From NCBI GenBank assembly GCA_965262315.1, contig CBDHFJ010000159.1, positions 1 to 64,000 of the forward strand: a stretch of DNA of 64,000 nt, in the 5' to 3' direction. Shown here piece after piece: positions 55,235-64,000 of this stretch; position 1 is the stretch's first letter; each line of letters opens with the position of its first letter. The position numbers and the translations under genes are program-made. This stretch comes from JBCCFK01 sp965262315 (GTDB lineage: Bacteria; Actinomycetota; Acidimicrobiia; Acidimicrobiales; UBA8592). Under the pieces are notes generated by a model. That model saw only the letters and a list, made by a program, of their open reading frames with translations, did not search any database and had not been told where the DNA came from.

Positions 55235-56254
55235 CGGCGTCTCCTTCTCGGGTGGGGTGCGAGTGCGGGTGGGGTCCAGCCGGTGTCGGCCGGGTTGAGA
55301 TCGACGCCGGGGGCCACGATGGCGTCGATGGCATCGAGCGTGTCGTCGTCGAGGCAAACGTCGGCGGCACCGAGCAGGTCGGCGAGTTGGTCCTCGGTGC
55401 GGGGTCCGATCAGTGCCGCGGTGACGGCCGGGTGTTCGACGTTCCAGGCCAGGGCCATGTGGGTCAGTGACAAGCCGGCCTCTTCAGCCACGGACGCGAG
55501 CGCCTCGACCGCATCGAACTTGGCATCGTTGCCACCGTCGAAGTGGTCGGGGTTGGTGTCACCCCGGCTCCCGGCCGGCGCCGGCTCGGTTGCGGGTGTA
55601 CTTGCCCGTCAGCCAGCCGCCGCTGAGGGGACTCCAGGTGAGCACGCCCATACCGTGCGACTGCGCGGTCGGCAGGACTGCGGCCTCGATCCCACGGCAG
55701 AGGATCGAGTACGGAGGCTGCTCGCTGTGGGGACCGATCAGGCCGCCACGATCAGCGGCCCAGTGGGCGGCCACCAGGTCCTCGGCGGGGAACGTCGACG
55801 TGCCCCAGGCGCGGATCTTGCCGGCCCGCACCAGGTCGGTCAGCGCGCCAACGGTCTCGTCCAGCGACACCGTGGGGTCCGGCCGGTGCGCCTGGTAGAG
55901 GTCGATGTGGTCGACGCCGAGGCGTCGCAGGCTGTCCTCGACTGCCCGCATGATCCAGCGTCGGGAGTTCCCCCGCCGGTTGGGGTCGTCGTGGTCGCCC
56001 ACCGGGTGGTGGAACTTGGTGCAGAGAACGACGTCGTCGCGCCGTCCCCCGATCGCCCGGCCGACGATCTCCTCGTTCTGGCCATCGGCGTACATGTCGG
56101 CCGTGTCGACCAGGTTGATCCCGGCGTCGAGCGCGCCGTTGATGATGCGCTGGCACTCCCCGAGATCGGTGTTGCCCCACGCGCCCAGGACCATGGCCCC
56201 CAGCCCGAATCGGCTCACGTGCATGCCGGTACGGCCGAGCGGGCGCGTCTCCAT
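55231..56254 (-). CDS. Aldo/keto reductase, frameshifted
   Basis: About 340 residues, METRPLGRTGMHVSRFGLGA. Catalytic tetrad context: INLVDTADMYADGQNEEIVG (Asp, Tyr), DVVLCTKFHH (Lys), DHIDLYQAHRPDP (His). An extra base near 55,565 breaks the frame after LTGKYTRNRAGAG; the C-terminal NADPH part GLSLTHMALAWNVEHPAVTAALIGPRTEDQL is preserved. It reduces aldehydes or ketones with NADPH. It begins 2 bp after the permease gene. Confidence 0.85.
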
Positions 56255-56256
56255 CG

Positions 56257-57192
56257 CTACTTGAGCCCCCGGATGAACGGCTGGGCAAGCGCCGCAGGCG
56301 GTCGCACCCGGGTGGCGAAGATCGCCATGCCAAAGATCGTGAACAGGAACGGGAGTGACGTAAGCAGCTCGTTGTTGAGGTCATAGCCGAGAACTGGGAG
56401 GGAGAGCCGGAAGGACAACACCGTGCCGAACAGCAGGCAGCCCGCCAGCGTCCCACGCAGCGTCCAGCCGCCGAAGATCACCGCGGCGATCGCAATGAAG
56501 CCACGACCACCGACGATCGAGTCCTCGAACGCTCCGACTTGCGCCAGCACCAGGTACGCACCACCGAGCCCCGACGTAAACCCAGCGATGTAGATGCTCT
56601 GCCGCCGACGACGGTTGACGTGGATACCCGAGACGTCTGCGGACTGGGGATTCTCCCCGACCGACCTGACCTCGAGCCCCCACCGGGTTCGGTACATCAA
56701 CCACCACCCAGCCGGGATGAGCGGATAGACGAGGTACAACAGCCACGACTGGCCGAAGAACGCCTGACCGATCAGCGGGATGTCCGACAGGATCGGAATC
56801 TCCACCGCCGTTGCGCGACGGGTGGATGGCTTGAGCTCACCATCGAGAAAGCCGGTCAATCCCAGCACCAAGATATTGAGCGCCAGACCGACGACGAATT
56901 GGTCTGCTGGAAGGCGATGGCTCATCTCCGCCTGAACCGATGCCACCGCGAGGCCGGCTGCCGCCCCGAACAAGACCCCGACGACCAGGCTGCCAGAAAG
57001 GTCGAATCCGACCGCCGCAGAGAACGCACCCCCGAGCAGCATCCCTTCGACGGAGATGTTGAGAGTGCCGGACTTCTCTGCAACCCACTCCCCCGTGCCA
57101 GCGAACGCCAAGAGCGCAGCAAACGCAACCGCCGAGATGTAGGAGGACTCGCTGGTCAGCACATCGCCCAGGCCTCTGAAGAAGTCGCCCAC
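56257..57192 (-). CDS. ABC transporter permease, BMP/nucleoside (NupP/YufQ) type
   Basis: 311 residues, polytopic membrane protein. SYISAVAFAALLAFAGTGEWVAEKSGTLNISVEGMLLGGAF is the characteristic start of this BPD_transp_2 branch, and VRSVGENPQSADVSGIHVNRRRR is its cytoplasmic coupling loop. It pairs with the next permease. Stop and start neighbours are spaced by 1-2 bp, so the importer genes form one operon. Confidence 0.92.
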   Translation of the reverse strand: MGDFFRGLGDVLTSESSYISAVAFAALLAFAGTGEWVAEKSGTLNISVEGMLLGGAFSAAVGFDLSGSLVVGVLFGAAAGLAVASVQAEMSHRLPADQFVVGLALNILVLGLTGFLDGELKPSTRRATAVEIPILSDIPLIGQAFFGQSWLLYLVYPLIPAGWWLMYRTRWGLEVRSVGENPQSADVSGIHVNRRRRQSIYIAGFTSGLGGAYLVLAQVGAFEDSIVGGRGFIAIAAVIFGGWTLRGTLAGCLLFGTVLSFRLSLPVLGYDLNNELLTSLPFLFTIFGMAIFATRVRPPAALAQPFIRGLK

Positions 57193-57193
57193 G

Positions 57194-58342
57194 TCAGGTC
57201 CTGGCCCTGGTCGCAGCGGCGGCCCGTCTGCGGGTACGAACGAACAGCACAGCCGGCGGTATCAACAACGCGAGAACCAACAACGCCTGCACGACATCCG
57301 TGATCCGACGCTCGACGCCAGTCGCTGCAAGAAATCCCGACCCTGTCCGAAGCGCCGCGAAAACGAACGCAATCACGACGGCAACCAGCGCGCGCTCGCG
57401 AGCGACGAGCGCCACGAGCAGACCGGTCCAGCCGATGTTCACTGCGAAACCCGGTGAGAACCGGTACGCCCCGAAGTCCCCGCCGGTGAGCATGAAGGCG
57501 CCGGCGAGACCGGCGAACCCGCCAGACACGAGCATCGCCATGGTTCCCATGCGTGTCTCCGACACACCCGAACGGCGGGCCGCTCTCGGGTTGCGCCCGA
57601 GCATCCGGAGGCGAAACCCCCAGATCGCCCGCGCGAGGACGAACGCGACGAGCACGGCCAGACCCACTGCGACCATTGCGGACACGGGTAACTCGTTGCC
57701 GAACCAGGTGACCCGTTTCAGACGGGCACCCTCTGGTACCTGCATCGTCTGCTGCACTTGGGTGGCCTGACCTTCCGGCAATGGCTCGAGCAGCAACGAC
57801 TCGTGCCGAAACGCCCAACCGACAACCTGTGCTGCAACGCTTACGAGTAGGAGCGTGGTGAGCACTTCTGGCACGTTGCGCCAATAGCGAAGGCCAGCTG
57901 CGATGCCGGCCCACAACGCCCCACCCAGGACGCCTGCCGCCACCAACGCAACAAGCACGACGCTGCCGGGCGCGTCCAGATGGACCGCAACGTAGGCCGC
58001 GAAAGCGCCACCCATCAGCAACTGTCCCTCCTGACCGATGTTGACGAGCCCGGCCTTGCCATTGATGATCGTTCCGAGCGCCACCAAGAGGAGTGGTGTG
58101 GCGGTCCCGACCGTCGTCCCCCACCGCCCCGGGTTTCGGACACTGCCGTCCAGCAGGGCCGAAAGGACCGTCTGCCACGACCCTCCCGTCACCTCCACCA
58201 ACACCGCGGAGAGCAGCACCGCCCCGAAGATGCTCGCGGCATAGAGCCCGAGCACTTCGCCGAGGCCCAACACCCGAGATCTCGATGGGCCGAGGCTGAC
58301 ATCGTCCACTTCGACCTGGCGCACGGGCACGGTCTCGCTCAT
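57194..58342 (-). CDS. ABC transporter permease, BMP/nucleoside (NupQ/YufP) type
   Basis: 382 residues. TPLLLVALGTIINGKAGLVNIGQEGQLLMGGAFAAYV is diagnostic of the YufP-like permease, and RMLGRNPRAARRSGVSETRM is the coupling segment. It overlaps the ATPase gene's stop by 4 nt. With its partner it forms the membrane channel. Confidence 0.92.
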   Translation of the reverse strand: MSETVPVRQVEVDDVSLGPSRSRVLGLGEVLGLYAASIFGAVLLSAVLVEVTGGSWQTVLSALLDGSVRNPGRWGTTVGTATPLLLVALGTIINGKAGLVNIGQEGQLLMGGAFAAYVAVHLDAPGSVVLVALVAAGVLGGALWAGIAAGLRYWRNVPEVLTTLLLVSVAAQVVGWAFRHESLLLEPLPEGQATQVQQTMQVPEGARLKRVTWFGNELPVSAMVAVGLAVLVAFVLARAIWGFRLRMLGRNPRAARRSGVSETRMGTMAMLVSGGFAGLAGAFMLTGGDFGAYRFSPGFAVNIGWTGLLVALVARERALVAVVIAFVFAALRTGSGFLAATGVERRITDVVQALLVLALLIPPAVLFVRTRRRAAAATRART

Positions 58343-59925
58343 GCGGCGTGGCCCCCGAGCAGGAGCCCGAGACGTTCCCGGTCAACGCGGTCTCGGGCCA
58401 TCTCACCGATGACGGACCCGCCGGAGAGCACCACGATGCGGCGTGACAGATCCAGGATCTCCTCGAGCTCGCTCGAGATCAACAGGACGCCGACGCCGTT
58501 CTCGGCGGCGAGACGCAGGCGCTCACCCATGTACTCGATGGCGCCGACGTCGAGGCCACGGGTCGGCTGAGCGGCGACGAGGACTTTCGGGTTTGCGTCG
58601 AGCTCGCGAGCGAGGACGACGCGTTGTTGATTGCCACCCGACAGCGACCACATCGGCGCGTCGGGCCCCCAGCACTGGATGTCGAACTCGTCGATCAGGC
58701 GCTCGGCGTGCGCACGCATCCGGCCGGGCTGCATGACTTGATACCGCGCCACGGTCGCAGGATTAACGAGCGCCAAGTTCTCGGCGACGCTCATATCGAG
58801 GACGATCGCCGAGTCGTGACGGTCGGCGGGGATGACGGCGACGCCGGCCTTCGCCATAGCCCCCGGCTTCCCCGCTGGGACGGGTCGGCCGTCGACGATC
58901 ACGCGTCCCGACCTCACGGGCGACAAGCTCGAGAGCAGATCTACCAGTCCGTCCTGGCCGTTGCCCTCCACTCCAGCCACGCCCAGGACCTCGCCGGCGC
59001 GGACCTCGAGCTTCAGATCGTCGAGAATCGGTCTCCCTCGGCGACCCCCCACCACGACATGGTCGACGTCCAGCAACACATCGCGATCATCGGGAAGCTC
59101 CGATGGCACGTGCGTGCCATCGATGCCCTCGTCCACGACGCCCAAGGCCGCTCGCTCGGAGCGGAGCGAGACGGGCCGCCCCACCATCGCCCGGGCCAGG
59201 GATGCGGCATCTGCATCGGCCGTCGTCATTCGATCGACGACGCGCCCCCGCCGCATGATCGTGACCTCGTCGGTCGCTTGGAGGATCTCGTCGAGCTTGT
59301 GACTCACGAGGGCGACCGCACGGCCCTCACCGGTGACGACGCGTCGGAGTGACGCAAACAGTTGCGCCGACTCATCCGGAGTCAGCACCGAGGTCGGCTC
59401 GTCGAAGATCAAGATTTCGGGGTCTCGGCGAAGGCACTTGATGATCTCGACCCGTTGGCGCAACCCAGCGGGGAGGTCGCCGACGACCGCGTCCGGATCG
59501 ACCTCCAGCCCGTAGAGGTCGGCGATGGACTCGATTCTCGCCCGCACTGCTTGTGCATCGAGCCGGCCCTCGTCGCCAAGTGCGACGTTCTCCCAGACCG
59601 TCAGGGCGTCGACGAGGCTGAAGTGCTGATGCACCATCCCGATGCCGTGCGCGGCAGCTGCCGGTGGATCGGGGATCTGCGTGGCCCGACCGTTGACGAT
59701 GATCTCTCCGCTGTCGGCTGGAACCAGGCCGATCAGGATCTTCATCAGCGTTGACTTGCCGGCTCCGTTCTCTCCGAGAACGCCGTGAATGCGACCGCGT
59801 TCGAGTACGAGGTCCACCTCGTCGCAAGCGGTCACCGCTCCGAATCGTTTCGTGATGCCGGCAAGGCGCACTGCGGGGGACGACGCCGATGCATCGGCCC
59901 CCGCAGACACTTCGGTTCCGTTCAC
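58339..59925 (-). CDS. ABC transporter ATPase with two nucleotide-binding domains (NupO/YufO type)
   Basis: 528 residues. NBD1: Walker A GVLGENGAGKSTLMKILIGL, Walker B LIFDEPTSVLT. NBD2 is degenerate in Walker A (GVAGVEGNGQDGLVDLLSSL), but has signature LSGGNQQRVVLARELDANPKVLVAAQPTRGLD. Tandem-domain ATPases of this shape power BMP-dependent nucleoside importers and ribose-type systems. It lies directly after the BMP lipoprotein gene (3 bp). Confidence 0.93.
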   Translation of the reverse strand: MNGTEVSAGADASASSPAVRLAGITKRFGAVTACDEVDLVLERGRIHGVLGENGAGKSTLMKILIGLVPADSGEIIVNGRATQIPDPPAAAAHGIGMVHQHFSLVDALTVWENVALGDEGRLDAQAVRARIESIADLYGLEVDPDAVVGDLPAGLRQRVEIIKCLRRDPEILIFDEPTSVLTPDESAQLFASLRRVVTGEGRAVALVSHKLDEILQATDEVTIMRRGRVVDRMTTADADAASLARAMVGRPVSLRSERAALGVVDEGIDGTHVPSELPDDRDVLLDVDHVVVGGRRGRPILDDLKLEVRAGEVLGVAGVEGNGQDGLVDLLSSLSPVRSGRVIVDGRPVPAGKPGAMAKAGVAVIPADRHDSAIVLDMSVAENLALVNPATVARYQVMQPGRMRAHAERLIDEFDIQCWGPDAPMWSLSGGNQQRVVLARELDANPKVLVAAQPTRGLDVGAIEYMGERLRLAAENGVGVLLISSELEEILDLSRRIVVLSGGSVIGEMARDRVDRERLGLLLGGHAA

Positions 59926-59928
59926 GAC

Positions 59929-61155
59929 TCAGCCGCCGGCGAATGCCTCAGCCTTGATGGCCCCGATCGCCTCGTCGAGGTCGCCACTGGCAACGGTCGC
60001 ATAGGCCTCGTCCAAGGCTGCCTGGAGGTCGGGCGAGTCGCACAGCTCGGCACCGACCACATCAGGGTCGGTTCCGGCAGTGAAGACACGGACCGAACCT
60101 TCGGGGAAGTTCCCCGCCACGATGTCGGGGAACACGAGCGACACGTAGTCACCACCGTCGAACCGGATGGTCAGGTCATAGCCGATGTCCCCCCCGCACG
60201 CCGTGGACGATCCTGGGTTCCCAACGATCAAGCCGGCGTCGGTGGCGAGCTGTGCGATGGGCTCGAGGGCGCCACCGAGGAATGGGTAGATGGCGTCAGC
60301 ACCTTCGGCCACAGCGGCATCGAACGCCGCCGTCGCATTGGCGACGTTGTCGAAGTCGAACGGGAAGTCGCCCGTCGGGGTGTACGTCAGCGTGAAGCTC
60401 TGGTCGACCGCCTTCAGCCCGAGCTCAGTGGCAAGCACGACCTCCTTCTCGAACGGCAGGTCACAGCACCCGAGGATGGCGAGACTGTCACCACCAGCCT
60501 CCTGGAGCAGCAGCCCGAAGGCAACGCCAGCCGTGTAGTGGATACCGGCACCCTCGTCCTGAGTTTGTGCGTACAAGTCGGACTCGACAAACCCCGCACC
60601 GCAGTTGCAGTACCAGTAGATGTCCGGGTACTGGACTGCGAGGTCGGGCAGAGGACCGGCCACACCGCTGGCCCCGACCAGGATGATGTCAACGGGCTGA
60701 TTTGCCAGATTGTCGAGTTCGGTCGCCGCCTCCTCGAACGTGATGTTGTCTACGACGATGACGTCGCCGAAACCGTTCTCCTGAGAGAGCACCTCGGCTT
60801 GGTCGATCAAAGCCTGGTAGTAGCCGCCGTCGTCGCGAGGCCCCTGGGCAGCGATGCCGATTCGCACCTCGCCGTCCCCGTTGGCATCGAGTGGGTTGGC
60901 CACCGGCTCGTCCTCAGCCGCTGGCTCCTCATCCATCGGCTCGTCCTCGGCCGCTGGCTCCTCGTCCATGGGCTCGTCCGCTGGTTCCTCGGCGGGTTCC
61001 TCCGCCGGTTCCTCGGCGGGCTCCTCCGAGGGTTCCTCGGCCGGCTCGCTGCTGCTCGCCGACCCACCTTCGTCGTCGTCGTCGCCACCGCATGCCGCGG
61101 CGATCAGGGCGAATGCGAACAGCACCGCCAACAACCTCATCATCTTCGTGGACAT
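59929..61155 (-). CDS. BMP-family substrate-binding lipoprotein of a nucleoside-type ABC importer
   Basis: 408 residues, MSTKMMRLLAVLFAFALIAAACGG, lipobox Cys at about residue 22. Then a long acidic linker of repeated EPAEEP/DEPMDEEPAAE units (about 30-85) tethers the binding domain to the membrane. The domain begins VRIGIAAQGPRDDGGYYQAL and has PVDIILVGASGVAGPLPDLA, YPDIYWYCNCGAGF, IHYTAGVAFGLLLQEAGG. PBP1-BMP proteins usually bind nucleosides or related small molecules (established for the family). The many Cys (YCNCGAGF, LGCCDLPF) are unusual. Confidence 0.9.
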   Translation of the reverse strand: MSTKMMRLLAVLFAFALIAAACGGDDDDEGGSASSSEPAEEPSEEPAEEPAEEPAEEPADEPMDEEPAAEDEPMDEEPAAEDEPVANPLDANGDGEVRIGIAAQGPRDDGGYYQALIDQAEVLSQENGFGDVIVVDNITFEEAATELDNLANQPVDIILVGASGVAGPLPDLAVQYPDIYWYCNCGAGFVESDLYAQTQDEGAGIHYTAGVAFGLLLQEAGGDSLAILGCCDLPFEKEVVLATELGLKAVDQSFTLTYTPTGDFPFDFDNVANATAAFDAAVAEGADAIYPFLGGALEPIAQLATDAGLIVGNPGSSTACGGDIGYDLTIRFDGGDYVSLVFPDIVAGNFPEGSVRVFTAGTDPDVVGAELCDSPDLQAALDEAYATVASGDLDEAIGAIKAEAFAGG

Positions 61156-61288
61156 CTGTCCCCCTCCTCGTTGTGGACTGATGGTCTTACCAGCACCGGG
61201 CCAACCTATGGTTCGCCTGTTGCCGGTCCGAGTCAGTGAAGTCACCGTCACGTGACGCCATCCTGACGCGATTCTTGCGAGCGCGGGT

Positions 61289-62488
61289 TCATTCCCCCAC
61301 CGCCCGGAGCTCGGGGCGCCGTCCCTCGCCGGGCCAACCGGCGCGGTAGCGCTGGACGAGCCAGCGATTGAACTGCACGTGGCTCTCTTCCTGCCACGAG
61401 TACCGGCCACGCGGCGCGAACCGGGACCGCAGCCCCTGCTGCACCTTGGTGGTCGCGTCCTGATCCTGTTCGACGAAGACCTGCACGCCGGCGTCGGACA
61501 GGGCGAGCTTGGCCTCGAACAGCGGGTCATCGAGCGCCGACGGATGGAAGATGTAGCCGATCTCGACGTCGATGGTCTCGGGCCCGGTCGGGCGGACCAG
61601 GAAGAAGAAGCACTGGTCGGGTGCGGTGCCGAAGCAGAGCATCGGCGGCACGAGCGCGAACGTCGAACGACTCCGCTCCTCCTCGGTGAGGTTCGGGAAC
61701 ACGTCCATGATCACCCGGTGAGTGGCGTTGAACCCACCGTCCATGTGCGTGTAGCCGGCCGTCCGGAACACCACGTTGGAGGCGTCGTCCCAGGGCTCGG
61801 GGAACGCCGACATGTTGGACGGGCAGAAGTCCTGCACGAACTGGTGCAGCCGATTGGCGTGGTAGCCGTCGTTGAAGTTCTCGAACATGACCTTCCAGTT
61901 CCACGGCATGCCTTCGAGGGTGAAGGTGCCGGGGCACACGGCATTGGCCAGGTCGTAGTTGGCGATGTAGGGCTCGTAGCGGCTCAGCGTGGGCGCGAGC
62001 GGCGCTGCGTCCGGATCGAAGTTGACGAAGACGAAGCCCTGCCACTCCTCCACCGCCAAGGTCGGAAGGCCGTAGTCGGCCTTGTCGAAGTCCTGGGTCT
62101 TCTCCATTGCTGGTGCACCGAGCAGGCGGCCGTCCTGGCCGTAGATCCAGTGGTGATACGGGCACTTGAAGGTGGTGTCGTTGCCCTCGCCCTCGCAGAC
62201 CGCCATGGCGCGGTGCTGACAGACCGCGCTCATCGCCCGGACGTCGCCCTCCTTGGAGCGCAGCACGATGATGGGCTCGCCGAGCAGCTCGACGGTGAAC
62301 CAGTCACCGGGATTGGGGATGCGTTCGGCGCGGCCGACCGCAAGCCACTCCTGCATGAACACGGCCTCGCGCTCGAAGTGCAACGCTTCGGGTGAGGTGT
62401 ACAGCTCGGGCGGCAGCGTCACCGCGTGAGCCACGTCGGCGACCGACGCGTCGAGCTCGGCCAGCAGATCGTCATCGAACATCGTCAT
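61289..62488 (-). CDS. Rieske non-heme iron oxygenase, alpha subunit
   Basis: 399 residues, MTMFDDDLLAELDASVADVA. Rieske cluster: AVCQHRAMAVCEGEGNDTTFKCPYHHW (CxH ... CxxH). Catalytic domain: ENFNDGYHANRLHQFVQDFC with the bridging Asp and the two iron His, and a later Asp in the EVEIGYIFHPSAL region. It oxidises an aromatic ring or demethylates an N- or O-methyl group; a reductase or small subunit gene is not adjacent. It is divergent from nothing: the upstream acyl-CoA synthetase lies 48 bp away on the same strand. Confidence 0.92.
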   Translation of the reverse strand: MTMFDDDLLAELDASVADVAHAVTLPPELYTSPEALHFEREAVFMQEWLAVGRAERIPNPGDWFTVELLGEPIIVLRSKEGDVRAMSAVCQHRAMAVCEGEGNDTTFKCPYHHWIYGQDGRLLGAPAMEKTQDFDKADYGLPTLAVEEWQGFVFVNFDPDAAPLAPTLSRYEPYIANYDLANAVCPGTFTLEGMPWNWKVMFENFNDGYHANRLHQFVQDFCPSNMSAFPEPWDDASNVVFRTAGYTHMDGGFNATHRVIMDVFPNLTEEERSRSTFALVPPMLCFGTAPDQCFFFLVRPTGPETIDVEIGYIFHPSALDDPLFEAKLALSDAGVQVFVEQDQDATTKVQQGLRSRFAPRGRYSWQEESHVQFNRWLVQRYRAGWPGEGRRPELRAVGE

Positions 62489-62536
62489 CGCTCAGCCTCC
62501 AGGGAGGATGTGGTCACGTCGGTCAGGTCCATCAGG

Positions 62537-64000
62537 TCACGCATCGACTGCGTCCTTCAGCACGAATTTGCGGATCTTGCCCACGCTGGTGCGGGGCAGC
62601 TCGTCCAGGAAGGTGATGTCCCGTGGCACCTTCGGTTTGCCGAGTCGTTCCGCACACCAGCTCAGCAGCTCGTCGACCGATGGTGGTGTCACCGGATCGG
62701 CCGGCACGACGAAGGCCACCGGCACCTCGTCCCGAATGGGATCGGGTGCGCCGACGACCGACGCCTCCAGCACGGCGGGGTGTGCGCTCAGCACACTCTC
62801 GACCTCGACCGTCGACACGTTCTCGCCGGCGACCTTGAGGACGTCGGATCGGCGACCGTCGAAGAAGAATCGGCCTGTCTGATCCCGAGTCGCCCGGTCG
62901 CCGGTGAGGAACCAGTCCCCGCGGAAGCTGGCGGCGGTGATCTCAGGATCATCCAAGTATCCGGCGAACAGGGTGATGCCCGGTTCGCCCCGGACGACGA
63001 TCTCGCCGACGGCGTCGGGCCCGACGGTGTCCCCGTCGGCATCGTGGACCTCGACCTCGCAGCCGCTGGTGACGTACCCCATGGAGTACGGCAGCGGGGC
63101 CGTCGCCTCGTCGGTGAGCACGGCCGGGATGGTCTCGGTCATGCCGTAGAGCTGGCGGGGCCGACAGCCGAGCCACGCAGCGATGGTCTCGTACTGGTCG
63201 TCGGCGATGTTCTGGGCGTACCAGCAGTGCCGAAGCGCCACGCCCTCGGTGGCCTGACCGCGAGCGAGGATCATTCTGATCGGTGCCGCGAAGAGGCTGG
63301 CGGCGGTGGCGCCGTGACGGGCGCACTGGGGCAGGAAGCCGCTGGCGCTGAACGTGTGCATCAGGGCCACGCTGGCACCCACCCAGATCGCGGACGCGAA
63401 CGAGTAGTACTGGGCGTTGGCGTGGAAGAGCGGCAGCACCACGATCTGGCGGTCGGCAGCGGTGAGCCCGGCCGCCTCGGCCATGGTCTTGCCGGCGAAG
63501 GCGTAGTTGGCCTGGGTGATCTCGACGCCCTTGGGGCGGCCGGTGGTCCCACTGGTGAACATCACCGCGGCGCGATCGGTCAGCCGCGGCGCGGCCCAGT
63601 CGGCGAACTCGGCCGCCGGCAGCCAGGCGAAGCCGACATCGGCCTCGTCGATCTGGACCACGGGCCGGTCGCCGACCGCCGGGAGGTACGCGTCGGCTCG
63701 GTCCTCGGAACAGAAGCCGACCGTCGGGGCGGTGCGCTCGATGTGGTCCTGGAGCTCAGGCGTCCGACCCATCGGGTCCGACGGCACGATCCAGGCGCCG
63801 AGGCGGTTGGCGGCGAGCCAGACCGCGACGAACGTCGGGCTGTTGGTCAGCGCCAGATGGACCGAGTGGCCCTCTCGGACGCCGTGGCTCGCCAGCCGGC
63901 CCGCCATGCGCCCGACGATCTCGTCGAACTCGGCGTAGGTCCACTCGGCGACATGGCCGTCGGGACCCTCGAAGATCAGGAAGGTCTGGTGATCGTGTTC
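62537..64000 (-). CDS. AMP-forming acyl-CoA synthetase, N-terminus outside the window
   Basis: At least 487 residues; the frame is open to the right edge (EHDHQTFLIFEGPDGHVAEW). A3 motif VMFTSGTTGRPKGVEI, A5 LYGMTETIPAVLT, A7/A8 GDWFLTGDRATRDQTGRFFFDGRRSDVLKVAGENVSTVEVESVL, and the A10 Lys in PRTSVGKIRKFVLKDAV. It activates a carboxylic acid to its CoA thioester through an acyl-adenylate. First known gene of the minus-strand catabolic run; its substrate may be an acid made or imported by the other members. Confidence 0.92.
   Translation of the reverse strand, partial: EHDHQTFLIFEGPDGHVAEWTYAEFDEIVGRMAGRLASHGVREGHSVHLALTNSPTFVAVWLAANRLGAWIVPSDPMGRTPELQDHIERTAPTVGFCSEDRADAYLPAVGDRPVVQIDEADVGFAWLPAAEFADWAAPRLTDRAAVMFTSGTTGRPKGVEITQANYAFAGKTMAEAAGLTAADRQIVVLPLFHANAQYYSFASAIWVGASVALMHTFSASGFLPQCARHGATAASLFAAPIRMILARGQATEGVALRHCWYAQNIADDQYETIAAWLGCRPRQLYGMTETIPAVLTDEATAPLPYSMGYVTSGCEVEVHDADGDTVGPDAVGEIVVRGEPGITLFAGYLDDPEITAASFRGDWFLTGDRATRDQTGRFFFDGRRSDVLKVAGENVSTVEVESVLSAHPAVLEASVVGAPDPIRDEVPVAFVVPADPVTPPSVDELLSWCAERLGKPKVPRDITFLDELPRTSVGKIRKFVLKDAVDA

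Noticed and set aside
54413..56386. A 657-codon plus-strand frame opposite the MDR dehydrogenase and aldo/keto reductase.
   Set aside because: Shadow of the minus-strand genes, without domain evidence.
60890..61070. Repetitive DNA in the BMP gene as a mobile or satellite repeat.
   Set aside because: It encodes an in-frame acidic Glu/Pro linker of the lipoprotein.

Overview
The window does not read as one genome. It looks like at least four unrelated bacterial segments joined end to end: (A) about 1-19,528, an alphaproteobacterium; (B) about 19,528-29,431, a Rhodobacterales-like alphaproteobacterium; (C) about 29,440-31,665, the 3' part of an alphaproteobacterial smc gene; (D) about 31,665-64,000, a GC-rich actinobacterium, probably Acidimicrobiia-like. 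The joins fall inside genes. A molybdenum hydroxylase runs straight into a PstS/OmpA protein, a sugar-binding protein loses its N-terminus, and a DNA methylase continues in frame into SMC coiled coil. A, B and a patch of D (about 53,400-55,600) also carry many one-base frameshifts inside otherwise well-conserved genes. Most of these look like sequencing or assembly indels.

Segment A. A TorA/BisC-type molybdopterin oxidoreductase is followed by a tightly coupled four-gene operon: a GrdB-like Cys-variant protein, a class III CoA-transferase, a thioredoxin-domain protein, and a UGSC-family protein. In the last gene an in-frame UGA is followed at 11 nt by a textbook bacterial SECIS hairpin, so it encodes a selenoprotein. 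This is the most interesting system in the window. Further along are a decayed PhyH/TauD-like dioxygenase, a soluble histidine kinase, a Gfo/Idh oxidoreductase with an amidohydrolase, a K+ channel with a C-terminal zinc ribbon, a circularly permuted two-piece tmRNA next to sspB (the adaptor for its tag), then NIPSNAP, fumC, DUF4169, a ribbon-helix-helix protein, a class 3 lipase, a TetR regulator and a CoxS/CoxL-type molybdenum hydroxylase pair.

Segment B. The 3' part of a PstS-OmpA fusion and an exported PilJ-domain protein come first. A non-coding stretch rich in nested inverted repeats follows. Then, on the minus strand, a carbohydrate operon: ABC binding protein, two permeases, MalK-type ATPase, sugar-phosphate isomerase, Gfo/Idh dehydrogenase and GH43 glycosidase, which together fit import and breakdown of a xyloside-type oligosaccharide.

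Segment C is the hinge, second coiled coil and ATPase head of SMC.

Segment D. After a truncated N6-DNA methylase come an integral membrane protein, a DEAD-box helicase, an alkyltransferase-like protein, a nucleotide cyclase and lgt. An FMN riboswitch then leads ribE-ribBA-ribH, formamidase, the urease operon ureABCFGD, a second stand-alone GTP cyclohydrolase II and an amidohydrolase, all co-directional. From about 49.5 kb to the end, a long minus-strand run combines an acyl-CoA synthetase, a Rieske oxygenase, a BMP/nucleoside-type ABC importer, redox enzymes, a methyltransferase, a second amidohydrolase, an LLM flavoprotein and a 2-oxoglutarate oxygenase. It looks like an uptake and catabolic gene set for an unidentified, possibly nitrogen-containing, compound. 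Long near-perfect palindromes without T-tracts separate several segment-D genes.
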